Below, one piece after another: positions 1-7,219 of a stretch of 11,030 nucleotides of DNA. This stretch comes from an uncultured Bacilli bacterium. GTDB taxonomy: Bacteria > Bacillota_I > Bacilli_A > RF39 > UBA660. Under the pieces are notes generated by a model that saw only the letters and a list, made by a program, of their open reading frames with translations, searched no databases and was not told the origin of the DNA. The position numbers and the translations under genes were made by a program. The number at the start of each line of letters is the position of its first letter. Position 1 is the first letter of the stretch. The stretch spans positions 1 to 11,030 of the forward strand of contig CALVVN010000008.1 in assembly GCA_944363865.1 (NCBI GenBank), in the 5' to 3' direction.

Positions 1-41
1 TTTAGAAATAAAAGGGTGTAATAACGAAGGGAGAGATTTAT

Positions 42-974
42 ATGGCAGTAGTGTCAAAAAGTTATTTATTAGAAGCAGGTGTTCACTTTGGACATCAAAC
101 AAAAAGATGGAATCCAAAAATGAAGGAATACATCTTCGCATCAAGAGATGACATATATATTATAGACTTACAAAAAACTGTTGAAAAGCTAGAAGAAGCA
201 TATGCCGAATTATTTAAAGCCACGCAAAACGGCGGAAAAGTTTTATTTGTAGGTACAAAAAAACAAGCTCAAGAAGCAAGCATTGAAGAAGCAAACAGAT
301 GTAAAGGATATTATGTTACTGAGCGTTGGTTAGGAGGAACATTAACAAACTTCAAAACTATTAAAGAAAGAATTAATAGACTTTCTGAAATAGAAGAAAT
401 GGAAAAAAATGGTACATTAGAACTTTTACCAAAAAAAGAAGCATCAAAGATAAAGAAAGAATATGATAAACGTAATAAAATATTGTGCGGTATTAGGGAA
501 ATGAATAGATTACCTCAAGCAGTTATAATAGTAGACCCTAGAGTTGAAATAAATGCTATTAGAGAAGCAAGAAAGTTAAACATACCAGTATTTGGAATTG
601 TTGATACAAATTCAGATCCAGATGATGTAGACTATGTAATACCAGGAAATGATGATGCTGTAAGAAGCGTTAAAGTAATACTAGGGGTATTAGCAAATGC
701 AGTATGTGAAGCAAATGGTTTACCACTTGATGATTACGTAACTGAAGAAGGTGAAATTAAACCAAAAAAGAAAGAAACATCTAAAGTAGAAATTGAAGTA
801 ATAGAAAAAGAAGTAAAATCTAAAGAAGAAACTGCTAGTGAAATAAAAGCAGAAAAAGAAACAGTAGATTTAAATAGTATGAAACTTGCCGAATTAAAAG
901 CATTAGCCAAAGAAAACGGAATTAAGGGCTATTCAACAATGAAAAAAGATGAATTAATAAAAAAATTAAAATAA
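42..974 (+). CDS. rpsB: 30S ribosomal protein S2 with a C-terminal SAP/Rho-N-like extension
   Basis: Small-subunit ribosomal protein S2, which binds late on the 30S body near protein S1 or its equivalent. The first ~230 residues are a full S2: the start VVSKSYLLEAGVHFGHQTKR, then YYVTERWLGGTLTNFKTI, AVIIVDPR and IPVFGIVDTNSDP are diagnostic. At 310 residues it is longer than the usual 230-260. Residues ~234-274 are a Lys/Glu-rich, probably disordered linker. Residues ~275-310 form a small helical module (MKLAELKALAKENGIKGYS, then KKDELIKKL) that looks like a SAP/HeH or Rho N-terminal fold. That module assignment is inference; the S2 call is secure. The ATG is preceded by a purine-rich ribosome site (GAAGGGAGAG, 26-35). 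Only 41 bases of leader are in the window, so promoter and leader regulation cannot be judged. tsf follows after 12 bases, the standard rpsB-tsf pair. Confidence 0.97.
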   Translation: MAVVSKSYLLEAGVHFGHQTKRWNPKMKEYIFASRDDIYIIDLQKTVEKLEEAYAELFKATQNGGKVLFVGTKKQAQEASIEEANRCKGYYVTERWLGGTLTNFKTIKERINRLSEIEEMEKNGTLELLPKKEASKIKKEYDKRNKILCGIREMNRLPQAVIIVDPRVEINAIREARKLNIPVFGIVDTNSDPDDVDYVIPGNDDAVRSVKVILGVLANAVCEANGLPLDDYVTEEGEIKPKKKETSKVEIEVIEKEVKSKEETASEIKAEKETVDLNSMKLAELKALAKENGIKGYSTMKKDELIKKLK

Positions 975-986
975 GAGAGGTGCAAT

Positions 987-1862
987 ATGGAAATAAATGC
1001 TAGTCTTGTAAAAGAATTAAGAGAAATTACCGGAGCAGGAATGATGGACTGCAAAAAAGCATTAGTTGAATGCAATGGAGACATTGATAAAAGTATAGAT
1101 TACTTAAGAGAAAAAGGAATGAGTAAAGCGGCAAAGAAAGCCGATAGAATTGCTGCAGAAGGTCTATCTAACATATACATCAGTGGTAATAATGCAGTTG
1201 TAATTGAAGTTAATTCAGAAACTGATTTTGTAGCTAAAAACGATGAGTTTAAAGCAATGGTGGACAAAATTGGAAATGCAATATTAAATAGCGATGTTTC
1301 TAACGTAGAAGAAGCATTAAATCTAAGTTTAGAAGATGGAACAATAAACGACTTAATAGTTAGTGAAACAGCAACTATTGGAGAAAAACTAAGTTTAAGA
1401 AGATTTGAAAAAATAACAAAAAGTGATGATGAAGTATTTGGTTCATATTTACACATGGGTGGTAAAATCTCATCACTAGTTGTAATAAAAGGAAACAACG
1501 AAGAAGTGGCTAAAGACGTAGCAATGCAAGCAGCAGCAATGCGTCCAGAATACATTAACAAAGATTCTGTTCCAGCTGAAGTAATAGAACATGAAAAAAA
1601 TATATTAAAAGAACAAGCGTTAAGTGAAGGAAAGCCACAAGAGTTTGTTGAAAAAATAATTACAGGCAGACTTGAGAAGTTTTTTGCTGAAATATGCCTT
1701 GTATTACAAACATTTGTTAAAGACAGTGATTTAACTGTAAAACAATATTTAGATAAATATAATTCAGATGTAGTATCATTGGTTAGATACGAAGTAGGCG
1801 AAGGAATGGAAAAAAGAAACGATAACTTTGCTGAAGAAGTAAGGAGTCAACTAAATAATTAG
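987..1862 (+). CDS. tsf: translation elongation factor Ts
   Basis: EF-Ts, the cytosolic guanine-nucleotide exchange factor that regenerates EF-Tu-GTP. The 291 residues match the usual bacterial length. The N-terminal UBA-like domain is clear (LVKELREITGAGMMDCKKAL, residues ~8-27). The EF-Tu contact motif TDFVAKN lies at residues 79-85, with Asp80 and Phe81 in the same positions as in the E. coli protein. The core shows the HMGGKISSLVVI strand and the C-terminal module ends at about residue 280. The start ATG is 12 bases after the rpsB stop, with an AGAGAGG ribosome site overlapping that stop, so the two are cotranscribed. No attenuator hairpin is visible between them. Nothing is anomalous. 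Confidence 0.98.
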   Translation: MEINASLVKELREITGAGMMDCKKALVECNGDIDKSIDYLREKGMSKAAKKADRIAAEGLSNIYISGNNAVVIEVNSETDFVAKNDEFKAMVDKIGNAILNSDVSNVEEALNLSLEDGTINDLIVSETATIGEKLSLRRFEKITKSDDEVFGSYLHMGGKISSLVVIKGNNEEVAKDVAMQAAAMRPEYINKDSVPAEVIEHEKNILKEQALSEGKPQEFVEKIITGRLEKFFAEICLVLQTFVKDSDLTVKQYLDKYNSDVVSLVRYEVGEGMEKRNDNFAEEVRSQLNN

Positions 1863-1871
1863 TGAAAAGTC

Positions 1872-2468
1872 ATGAAAAAAAGAAATAAAAAAGGAATGGC
1901 AATGCTAGTTGTTGCCATCTTTCTTTTGCTAATAGTTATAAACTTTGAAAGTTTAAGAAATATTAAACAGACAAACTTAATAGGTATGCAAAACGTACAT
2001 ACAGAGTTCGTGAAAGTAAAAGAAGAAGTTTTTGATATATTAGAAAAAGATGCAGTAATAATATTCACAAGTAAAAATACTGATAGTAAAAAAGTTAAAC
2101 AAGCACTTTATAGTGCGGCTTTAATAAATAACTATGGAACAATTTACGAAGTGGATTTAACTGAAGAAGAACTAGTAATTGAATTAATAGATAATAAAGA
2201 TGTTAATATAGTTAAAAAATCAACAGAATTTTATAATAAATTAATAAGCAAACTAGGCTTATTTTCAGAAATATATGCAATAAAAAATCAAAATGGGGAA
2301 TATGTTAATACTGGGTATCAAAAAATATATACTCCATTTGTAGTATACATAAAAGATGGCAAGATATTATACTCTTATTATTTGCACGAAAGTGAAGAAT
2401 TAACTGATAAAGAATTAAAAGATATATATTCCTATGGATTTAATTTACTAAAAGATGAAAACGCATAA
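1872..2468 (+). CDS. membrane-anchored, cysteine-free thioredoxin-like protein (function unknown)
   Basis: No named family is recognised with certainty. The 198-residue protein has a positive N-terminus (MKKRNKKG), one hydrophobic segment at residues ~9-25 suited to a signal anchor, a short helical region (~40-58), and then an alpha/beta domain that reads like a thioredoxin fold. A strand DAVIIFT (60-66) is followed by a helix where the CXXC would be. A TP dipeptide at 154-155 before the strand FVVYIKDGKILYSYY resembles the cis-Pro loop. There is no cysteine anywhere, so it cannot be a thiol oxidoreductase; a binding or scaffolding role is inferred, probably on the outer face. An in-frame TGA at 1863 limits the start. 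ATG 1872 has a poor ribosome site, whereas ATG 1902 has AAAGGA six bases upstream but would lose the basic residues. It lies 9 bases after tsf and is likely in the same operon. Bacteriocin-accessory thioredoxin-like proteins are the nearest comparison. Confidence 0.7.
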   Translation: MKKRNKKGMAMLVVAIFLLLIVINFESLRNIKQTNLIGMQNVHTEFVKVKEEVFDILEKDAVIIFTSKNTDSKKVKQALYSAALINNYGTIYEVDLTEEELVIELIDNKDVNIVKKSTEFYNKLISKLGLFSEIYAIKNQNGEYVNTGYQKIYTPFVVYIKDGKILYSYYLHESEELTDKELKDIYSYGFNLLKDENA

Positions 2469-2485
2469 ATAAAGGAAAAAGTTGA

Positions 2486-2821
2486 ATGAAAAAATATTTA
2501 AAAGAAATCTTAACTTTATTAATACAATTATATATGTTTTATATATTTCCATTATTCGCTGGGCCTACAGATATGATGGGAATGGTATTAATAATTATTA
2601 TTGTAACTTTCATATTATCAATATTTATGGGAATGTTTAGTAAAATAAAATTTAAATATATCTACCCAATACTTATTTCAATTTTATTTATTCCGTCGGC
2701 ATATCTTTACTATAATAATACTGCATTAATACATGCTGTGTGGTATTTAATAGTATCTTACACAGGGTTAATAATAGGTATAATAATTAATAAAATATTT
2801 AAAATAAAAAGTCATAAGTAG
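2486..2821 (+). CDS. small four-helix integral membrane protein (unknown function)
   Basis: A 111-residue, very hydrophobic protein that is not recognised as a named family. Four membrane segments are visible at residues ~6-25, 29-50, 58-76 and 82-104, with short polar loops and a basic C-terminus (KIFKIKSHK) likely on the cytoplasmic side. A motif YNNTALIHAVWYL precedes the last helix. There are no charged catalytic residues inside the membrane, so a channel, transporter subunit or partner of the preceding membrane-anchored protein are all possible; none can be chosen. The start ATG has AAAGGA nine bases upstream and lies 17 bases after the previous stop, which makes it the last gene of the rpsB operon. 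Its TAG stop lies inside the left arm of the terminator hairpin. Confidence 0.75.
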   Translation: MKKYLKEILTLLIQLYMFYIFPLFAGPTDMMGMVLIIIIVTFILSIFMGMFSKIKFKYIYPILISILFIPSAYLYYNNTALIHAVWYLIVSYTGLIIGIIINKIFKIKSHK

Positions 2822-2844
2822 TATTAAATAATACTGCTTTTTTT
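2817..2844 (+). terminator. intrinsic terminator of the rpsB-tsf operon, overlapping a stop codon
   Basis: A nine-pair stem joins AGTAGTATT (2817-2825) to AATACTGCT (2830-2838), with one G-U pair and a four-base loop AAAT, followed by a run of seven T (2838-2844). The TAG stop of the small membrane protein (2819-2821) is inside the left arm. The hairpin separates the translation operon from the mraZ promoter 57 bases further on. Confidence 0.85.
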
Positions 2845-2900
2845 ATTTGTCACAAAAAGTGTAAAGTTTTAAAAAAAATAAAAAAAAACTAATAAAATCA

Positions 2901-2929
2901 TTTACAACAAAAAATAAAAATAGTAATAT
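2901..2929 (+). promoter_or_regulatory. sigma-A promoter of the mraZ division operon
   Basis: TTTACA (2901-2906) and TAATAT (2924-2929) are separated by exactly 17 bases, one mismatch each from the sigma-A -35 and -10 consensus. Transcription would begin near 2935-2937, giving a leader of about 37 bases before the mraZ ATG. The region from 2845 to 2900 is A-rich and holds nothing else recognisable. The predicted start falls within the first GTGG repeat of the MraZ operator. Confidence 0.75.
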
Positions 2930-2930
2930 A

Positions 2931-2964
2931 GTGGTAGACAGTGGCACGATGTGGAAGAAAGTGG
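2931..2964 (+). promoter_or_regulatory. MraZ operator: four GTGG direct repeats at 10-bp period
   Basis: GTGG occurs at 2931, 2941, 2951 and 2961, exactly one helical turn apart, with unrelated six-base spacers. MraZ is known in E. coli, Mycoplasma and Bacillus relatives to bind short TGG-type repeats at 10-base spacing upstream of its own gene. The first repeat sits around the predicted transcription start. The last runs into the GTGGGGGA ribosome site of mraZ, so an MraZ ring bound here would block RNA polymerase and, on DNA, promoter escape. Repeat geometry is observed; occupancy by MraZ is inferred from position. Confidence 0.85.
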
Positions 2965-2972
2965 GGGATTTT

Positions 2973-3401
2973 ATGTTTATTGGTGAATTTCATCACAACA
3001 TAGATGAAAAAGGTAGACTTATAATTCCATCTAAGTTTAGATATGAACTAGGTGAAAGATTCATTATTACTCGTGGATTAGATAAATGCTTGTTCATATA
3101 TTCGTTAGAAGAATGGGAAAAAATAACTAATAAATTAAAAACACTTCCTTTTACAAAAAAAGATGCTAGAGATTTTTCAAGATTCTTTTTAAGTGGCGCT
3201 GCTGAATGTGAATTCGATAAACAAGGTCGAATCCTAATTACCTCACCTTTAGTTCGTTACGCCAATTTGATACAGAAATGCGTTATAATTGGCGTAAATG
3301 AACGATTAGAAATATGGAACGAAGAAGAGTTTGAAAGTTTCCTAAATAAAAATGAAGAAGAGTTTAGTGAAATAGCTGAAAACTTATTTAGTCAAGAGTG
3401 A
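2973..3401 (+). CDS. mraZ: transcriptional regulator MraZ
   Basis: DNA-binding regulator of the dcw cluster, with a double AbrB-like (SpoVT/MraZ) fold that assembles as a ring on tandem repeats. From ATG 2973 it has 142 residues, the normal size. It begins MFIGEFHHNIDEKGRLIIP and carries the two family DXXXR elements, DEKGR at 11-15 and DKQGR at 82-86. A longer reading from GTG 2931 would add 14 residues (MVDSGTMWKKVGDF), but these are the operator repeats read as codons and lie at or upstream of the predicted transcription start; the strong GGGGGA ribosome site at 2963-2968 fits ATG 2973. The TGA stop overlaps the possible rsmH GTG start, indicating coupling. It probably represses its own operon. 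Confidence 0.96.
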   Translation: MFIGEFHHNIDEKGRLIIPSKFRYELGERFIITRGLDKCLFIYSLEEWEKITNKLKTLPFTKKDARDFSRFFLSGAAECEFDKQGRILITSPLVRYANLIQKCVIIGVNERLEIWNEEEFESFLNKNEEEFSEIAENLFSQE

Positions 3402-4300
3402 AAATGCACAAAAGCGTATTATTAAAAGAAACTATTGATTTATTAAATATAAGAGGTAATGGAAAATATATAGACGCGACCCTTGGTTATGCAGGACATT
3501 CAAGTGAAATACTTAGGGGGTTAGAAAAAGAGGGGTTCCTTTTCGCCTTTGATCAAGATGAAGAAGCAATAAAGTTCAGTAAAGAAAGACTGAATAAAAT
3601 TAATAGCAATTTCAAAATCTTTCACACTAACTTTAAAAACATGAAAGACTATGTAGATGAAAAAGTTGATGGAATACTATTTGATTTAGGAGTTAGTAGT
3701 CCACAACTAGATAATAGTGAAAGAGGATTTAGTTATCACAGTGACGCACCATTAGATATGAGAATGGACAAAAGGCAAAGTTTAAGCGCATATGAAGTTG
3801 TTAATAACTATGATTTAATTAAACTAATACAGATATTTTTTGAATACGGAGAAGAAAAATATTCAAAGGTCATAGCCAAAGCTATTGTGAACAATAGACC
3901 AATAAATACAACTTTAGAACTTGCAGAAGTAATAAAAGCAAGCGTTCCAGAAAGTTATAGAAATAGTGCTCACCCAGCTAGAAAAGTATTTCAAGCTATA
4001 AGAATTGAGGTAAATAAAGAACTAGAAATATTAACCGAATCAATTAATAATGCATTTGACTTACTAAATAGTGGTGGTAGACTTGCAATTATAACATTTC
4101 ATTCATTAGAAGATAGGATAGTTAAAAAAGTGTTTAAAAAATTAACTGATGAGGACGAAATAAGCAAAAAATTGCCTATAGTAGAGACAAAACAAAAGGC
4201 AAAACTAATTACAAAAAAACCAATCATACCGAGTGATAGCGAACTAGAAGAAAACAGAAGAAGCAGAAGTGCGAAACTTCGTGTGATTGAAAAAATATAA
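3398..4300 (+). CDS. rsmH: 16S rRNA (cytosine(1402)-N(4))-methyltransferase RsmH
   Basis: SAM-dependent enzyme (also called MraW) that methylates N4 of C1402 in the decoding centre of 16S rRNA; a constant partner of mraZ. The 300 residues match the family. SAM-binding loop GYAGHS is at 30-35, followed by FAFDQDEEA, DGILFDLGVSSPQLD from residue 91, the GFSYHSDAPLDMRMD block, HPARKVFQAIRIEVN, and ITFHSLEDR with FHSLEDR at 234-240. The start is uncertain: GTG 3398 overlaps the mraZ stop (GTGA) and gives MKMHKSVLL, equal in length to the B. subtilis N-terminus, while ATG 3404 two codons later is also possible with a weak AAGAG site. Function is unaffected. Confidence 0.97.
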   Translation: MKMHKSVLLKETIDLLNIRGNGKYIDATLGYAGHSSEILRGLEKEGFLFAFDQDEEAIKFSKERLNKINSNFKIFHTNFKNMKDYVDEKVDGILFDLGVSSPQLDNSERGFSYHSDAPLDMRMDKRQSLSAYEVVNNYDLIKLIQIFFEYGEEKYSKVIAKAIVNNRPINTTLELAEVIKASVPESYRNSAHPARKVFQAIRIEVNKELEILTESINNAFDLLNSGGRLAIITFHSLEDRIVKKVFKKLTDEDEISKKLPIVETKQKAKLITKKPIIPSDSELEENRRSRSAKLRVIEKI

Positions 4301-4312
4301 AGGAGAATAAAA

Positions 4313-4600
4313 ATGGCAAGAAAAAGAGTTATTACATTAAAAGGAGAAAAAGTATTATACGTATTAATAGGACTACTAGTAATTTTTAATGTGCTAGGAC
4401 AATCTTTTTCTATGGCATTATTAAGTAAAACTAACATTGAAGTAGAGAGCATGAGAACTAAAATAGAAACTCAACAAAACTTAAATGCAAGTTTAGAAAT
4501 GAAAATAAACGAACTTGCGTCACTTGACAATATTCAAAGTGTTGCATATTCATATGGTTTAGAGTATAATAACGATAACATTAGAGTAATTGAAGAGTGA
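4313..4600 (+). CDS. ftsL: cell division protein FtsL
   Basis: Small bitopic divisome protein that forms a complex with FtsB/DivIC and FtsQ/DivIB and helps activate septal peptidoglycan synthesis. The 95 residues comprise a basic cytoplasmic tail (MARKRVITLKGEK), one membrane helix at ~14-36, and an extracytoplasmic coiled coil (~37-72, rich in Glu/Lys/Asn with heptad Leu/Ile/Met). A short tail ends NIRVIEE, recalling the VxxYAxxxGL-type region of FtsL (here SVAYSYGLEYNN). Sequence is poorly conserved in this family, so position between rsmH and a division PBP is the main support; DivIC is the alternative but is unlikely here. A strong AGGAG site (4301-4305) precedes the ATG by seven bases. 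Confidence 0.88.
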   Translation: MARKRVITLKGEKVLYVLIGLLVIFNVLGQSFSMALLSKTNIEVESMRTKIETQQNLNASLEMKINELASLDNIQSVAYSYGLEYNNDNIRVIEE

Positions 4601-4611
4601 GGTGCAATTAA

Positions 4612-6747
4612 ATGAACAAAGCAAGAACCATTAGATTAAACAAAGCTTTTTTGATGGTTGTTGTTTTTTTGTTTGCCATTATAATTGCAAAATTGTTATA
4701 TGTGGGGCTAAGCCCAGTGGTAGATGGCGTAAATATAAAAGAATTTGCTGATAGCAGAAATACAAAAAAAGAGACAATCGTTGCTAACAGGGGAACTATA
4801 TATGATTCAAACGGAGAAATACTCGCACAAAATGTAAACAGTTATACAGTAATTGCATACTTAAGCGAATCTAGAACTACTGACCCAGAAAATCCGTATC
4901 ATGTAGTGGATAAAGAAAAAACAGCAAAATTACTTTCTCCAATAATAAATATGACAGAAGAGAGAATACTTGAACTTTTAAATTATGATGCATATCAAGT
5001 TGAATTAGGTCCGGGTGGAAGGGGATTAACGGAATTAGTTAAAGAAGAGATTGAAGCATTAGATTTACCGGGGATAGATTTTATAAAGAGCACAAAAAGA
5101 TACTATCCAAATGCAGATTTTCTTTCATACACACTAGGTTACGCTAAAACTGATGAATCCAATAACGTAATTGGTGAATTAGGTGTTGAACTATATTATA
5201 ACGAACTACTCACAGGAAAGAATGGGTATAAAGAATATCAATCAGATATGTATGGATATCAAATTGCTAACACGGAACCTATAATAGAAGAAGCAGAAGA
5301 TGGCAATGATATATATCTAACAATAGATACAAATATTCAAATATTTGTAGAACAAGCGATGAACACTTTGACTGAAAAAGGTGTGGACTGGGCTTCAATA
5401 AGTATAGCAAATGCAAAAACAGGAGAAATATTAGGTGTTAGTTCGTCACCAAGTTTTGACCCAAATATAAAAGACATAGAGTCATATTACGACCCATTTG
5501 TTTCATACACTTTTGAACCAGGTTCAACGATGAAAATATTCAGTTTTATGGCTGCTATAGAAAATGGAATGTACGATGGAGAAGAAATATATCAAAGTGG
5601 AACAATTAAAATCGGTGAAGATAAAGTTACAGACTGGAATGATTATGGCTGGGGTAAAATAACTTTTGACCGAGGATTTTATGCATCAAGTAACACAGCA
5701 GCAACTTTACTCGCGCAAAAATTAGGTCGAGACAAGTTAAAAGATTTCTATGAATCATTAGGATTAGGAAAAATCACAAGAATTAATTTGCCAGAAGAAC
5801 AAACCGGTGTAATTAACTTTAAATATGACATTGAAGTAGCAAATGCTTCATTCGGACAAGGAATGAGTGTTACACCAATACAAATGGTGCAAGCGCTAAC
5901 ATCATTGGGAAACAACGGAACAATAATAAAACCATACATAATTAAAAAAATTGTAAACGGGGAAGAAATAGTGTATGAAGGCGCGCGTGAGGAAATAGGA
6001 AAAGTTGCTAGTCCAGAAACAATAAAAGAAGTATTAGAACTCATGTATGGAGTTGTAAATACAGACGATAGTATAACAACTGGTTCAAGTTACAAAGTTG
6101 ATATTGTAAACCTTGCAGGTAAAACAGGAACAGCCCAAATAGCGAGTGAGAGTGGAGGATACATGACAGGGTATTATGACAACATCAGAAGCTTTGCAGG
6201 AGTATTTCCATATGAAGACCCAGAAATTATAGTATACGCGGCTGTAAGAAAACTAACTGATTCAAGTTTACTTTCAGATGCAGTAAAATCACTAGTAGAA
6301 GATGTTGCAACATATTTAAACATAACGAGCACTGAAATAGTTACAGAAGAAGGAACATATGAAGTAGATAGTTTTATAAATACAAATGTAGAAGAAACTA
6401 AGGAATCATTAACAAAGAATGGCTTTGAAGTAGTAATAATCGGAGATGGGTCAAAAGTAATAGAACAGTATCCTAAAAAAGGAACTATAGTAAATGAAAA
6501 CGATAAAATATTTTTACTTACAAATGGAAATAATAAAACATATCCAGATATGACAAACTGGTCTAGAAGTGACGTGACATCATTTGCTAACCTAATCGGA
6601 TTATCAGTAACATTTGATGGATACGGCTACGTGAAAAATCCAACTGTAAAAAAAGGAGAAACAATAAACTTAAATCAAACATTAAAACTAACTTTAGAAC
6701 CACTATATAATTTAGAAGAAACAATACCAGAAAACGACAAAGAATGA
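4612..6747 (+). CDS. ftsI: septal penicillin-binding protein (class B transpeptidase, PASTA-containing; PBP2B/PBP2X type)
   Basis: Cell-division D,D-transpeptidase that cross-links septal peptidoglycan, equivalent to B. subtilis PbpB (PBP2B) and pneumococcal PBP2X. The 711 residues fit. Visible parts: membrane anchor ~9-30; dimerisation/pedestal domain from ~R60 (RGTIYDSNGEILAQN) to ~220; transpeptidase domain with EPGSTMK (nucleophile Ser305, Lys308), SSN at 359-361 and KTGTA at 504-508, so all three catalytic motifs are intact. Two C-terminal PASTA repeats follow, ~583-641 and ~643-697. The ribosome site GAGGTG (4599-4604) overlaps the ftsL stop and lies seven bases from the ATG. It is the last recognisable dcw gene; no spoVD, mraY or murD follows and no terminator is evident after it. 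The pbpB name is equally suitable. Confidence 0.96.
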   Translation: MNKARTIRLNKAFLMVVVFLFAIIIAKLLYVGLSPVVDGVNIKEFADSRNTKKETIVANRGTIYDSNGEILAQNVNSYTVIAYLSESRTTDPENPYHVVDKEKTAKLLSPIINMTEERILELLNYDAYQVELGPGGRGLTELVKEEIEALDLPGIDFIKSTKRYYPNADFLSYTLGYAKTDESNNVIGELGVELYYNELLTGKNGYKEYQSDMYGYQIANTEPIIEEAEDGNDIYLTIDTNIQIFVEQAMNTLTEKGVDWASISIANAKTGEILGVSSSPSFDPNIKDIESYYDPFVSYTFEPGSTMKIFSFMAAIENGMYDGEEIYQSGTIKIGEDKVTDWNDYGWGKITFDRGFYASSNTAATLLAQKLGRDKLKDFYESLGLGKITRINLPEEQTGVINFKYDIEVANASFGQGMSVTPIQMVQALTSLGNNGTIIKPYIIKKIVNGEEIVYEGAREEIGKVASPETIKEVLELMYGVVNTDDSITTGSSYKVDIVNLAGKTGTAQIASESGGYMTGYYDNIRSFAGVFPYEDPEIIVYAAVRKLTDSSLLSDAVKSLVEDVATYLNITSTEIVTEEGTYEVDSFINTNVEETKESLTKNGFEVVIIGDGSKVIEQYPKKGTIVNENDKIFLLTNGNNKTYPDMTNWSRSDVTSFANLIGLSVTFDGYGYVKNPTVKKGETINLNQTLKLTLEPLYNLEETIPENDKE

Positions 6748-6781
6748 CACAAATATAATGTATTCTTATATTGGTGAGAGT

Positions 6782-7207
6782 ATGAGAATATATTATATTT
6801 TTTTAGTAAAAAAAGAAATAATGAATTTAGTGAAAAACAAACCATTAAATCTATACAAAATGTTAGAAAACATATATTTAATGAATAACGACGATATAGT
6901 TTTAGGATATAAAACATTTGAAAAACTTTGTAAAGTTATTAATAAAAATAATTTTAGTAAACTTATAAAGGATATTAACAAAGATAACTTAAATTACACA
7001 TGTTTTAACAACACACATTTATTAAACGACTTTTTAAAAAACGAAACAACTAAACTCATAATTAACAATAGTCATATGAAACTAAAAAGTAACGTTGAAT
7101 ATCCTTCATTCTTAAAAGATATAAAAAATATACCTAACTTATTTGTATGTGATTTTATAAATATGGATTATTTCTTTGTAAAAGACATATTGGTAGAAAC
7201 AAAATAA
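6782..7207 (+). CDS. sirA: SirA-like protein, putative inhibitor of DnaA
   Basis: Likely member of the SirA (YneE) family, whose B. subtilis member binds DnaA domain I and blocks new rounds of replication at sporulation. The call rests on three things: the opening YYIFLVKKEIMNL resembles the YYTYLIKEEF start of SirA, the C-terminal CDFINMDYFFV resembles the FDFNSKRYGWL end, and yneF is the next gene, as in Bacillus. With ATG 6782 it has 141 residues, close to B. subtilis SirA. A longer reading from ATG 6758 adds eight residues (MYSYIGES), but GGTGAGAG at 6773-6780 is a ribosome site for 6782. The protein is soluble, Asn/Lys-rich and has no enzyme motifs. A TATAAT lies at 6754-6759 without a good -35. 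Identity is divergent and recognised by eye, so the function is a moderate-confidence inference. Confidence 0.62.
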   Translation: MRIYYIFLVKKEIMNLVKNKPLNLYKMLENIYLMNNDDIVLGYKTFEKLCKVINKNNFSKLIKDINKDNLNYTCFNNTHLLNDFLKNETTKLIINNSHMKLKSNVEYPSFLKDIKNIPNLFVCDFINMDYFFVKDILVETK

Positions 7208-7219
7208 AAGTAATAATGC

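Noticed and set aside
1100..1561. 153-codon open frame on the minus strand inside tsf
   Set aside because: A shadow of tsf; no ribosome site, and composition is simply the complement of a real conserved gene.
2931..2972. MraZ read from GTG 2931 with 14 extra N-terminal residues
   Set aside because: Those codons are the GTGG operator repeats, the predicted transcription start is at about 2936, and family proteins begin at the MFIGEF position, which has a strong ribosome site.
4099..4452. 117-codon minus-strand frame across the end of rsmH and ftsL
   Set aside because: Hydrophobic look arises from the complement of Lys/Glu-rich codons; both overlapped plus-strand genes are well supported.
5748..6044. 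98-codon minus-strand frame inside the PBP gene
   Set aside because: Antisense to the transpeptidase domain with no independent coding support.
6758..6781. Longer start (ATG 6758) for the SirA-like gene
   Set aside because: No ribosome site, it overlaps a TATAAT, and GGTGAGAG lies directly ahead of ATG 6782, where family similarity begins.
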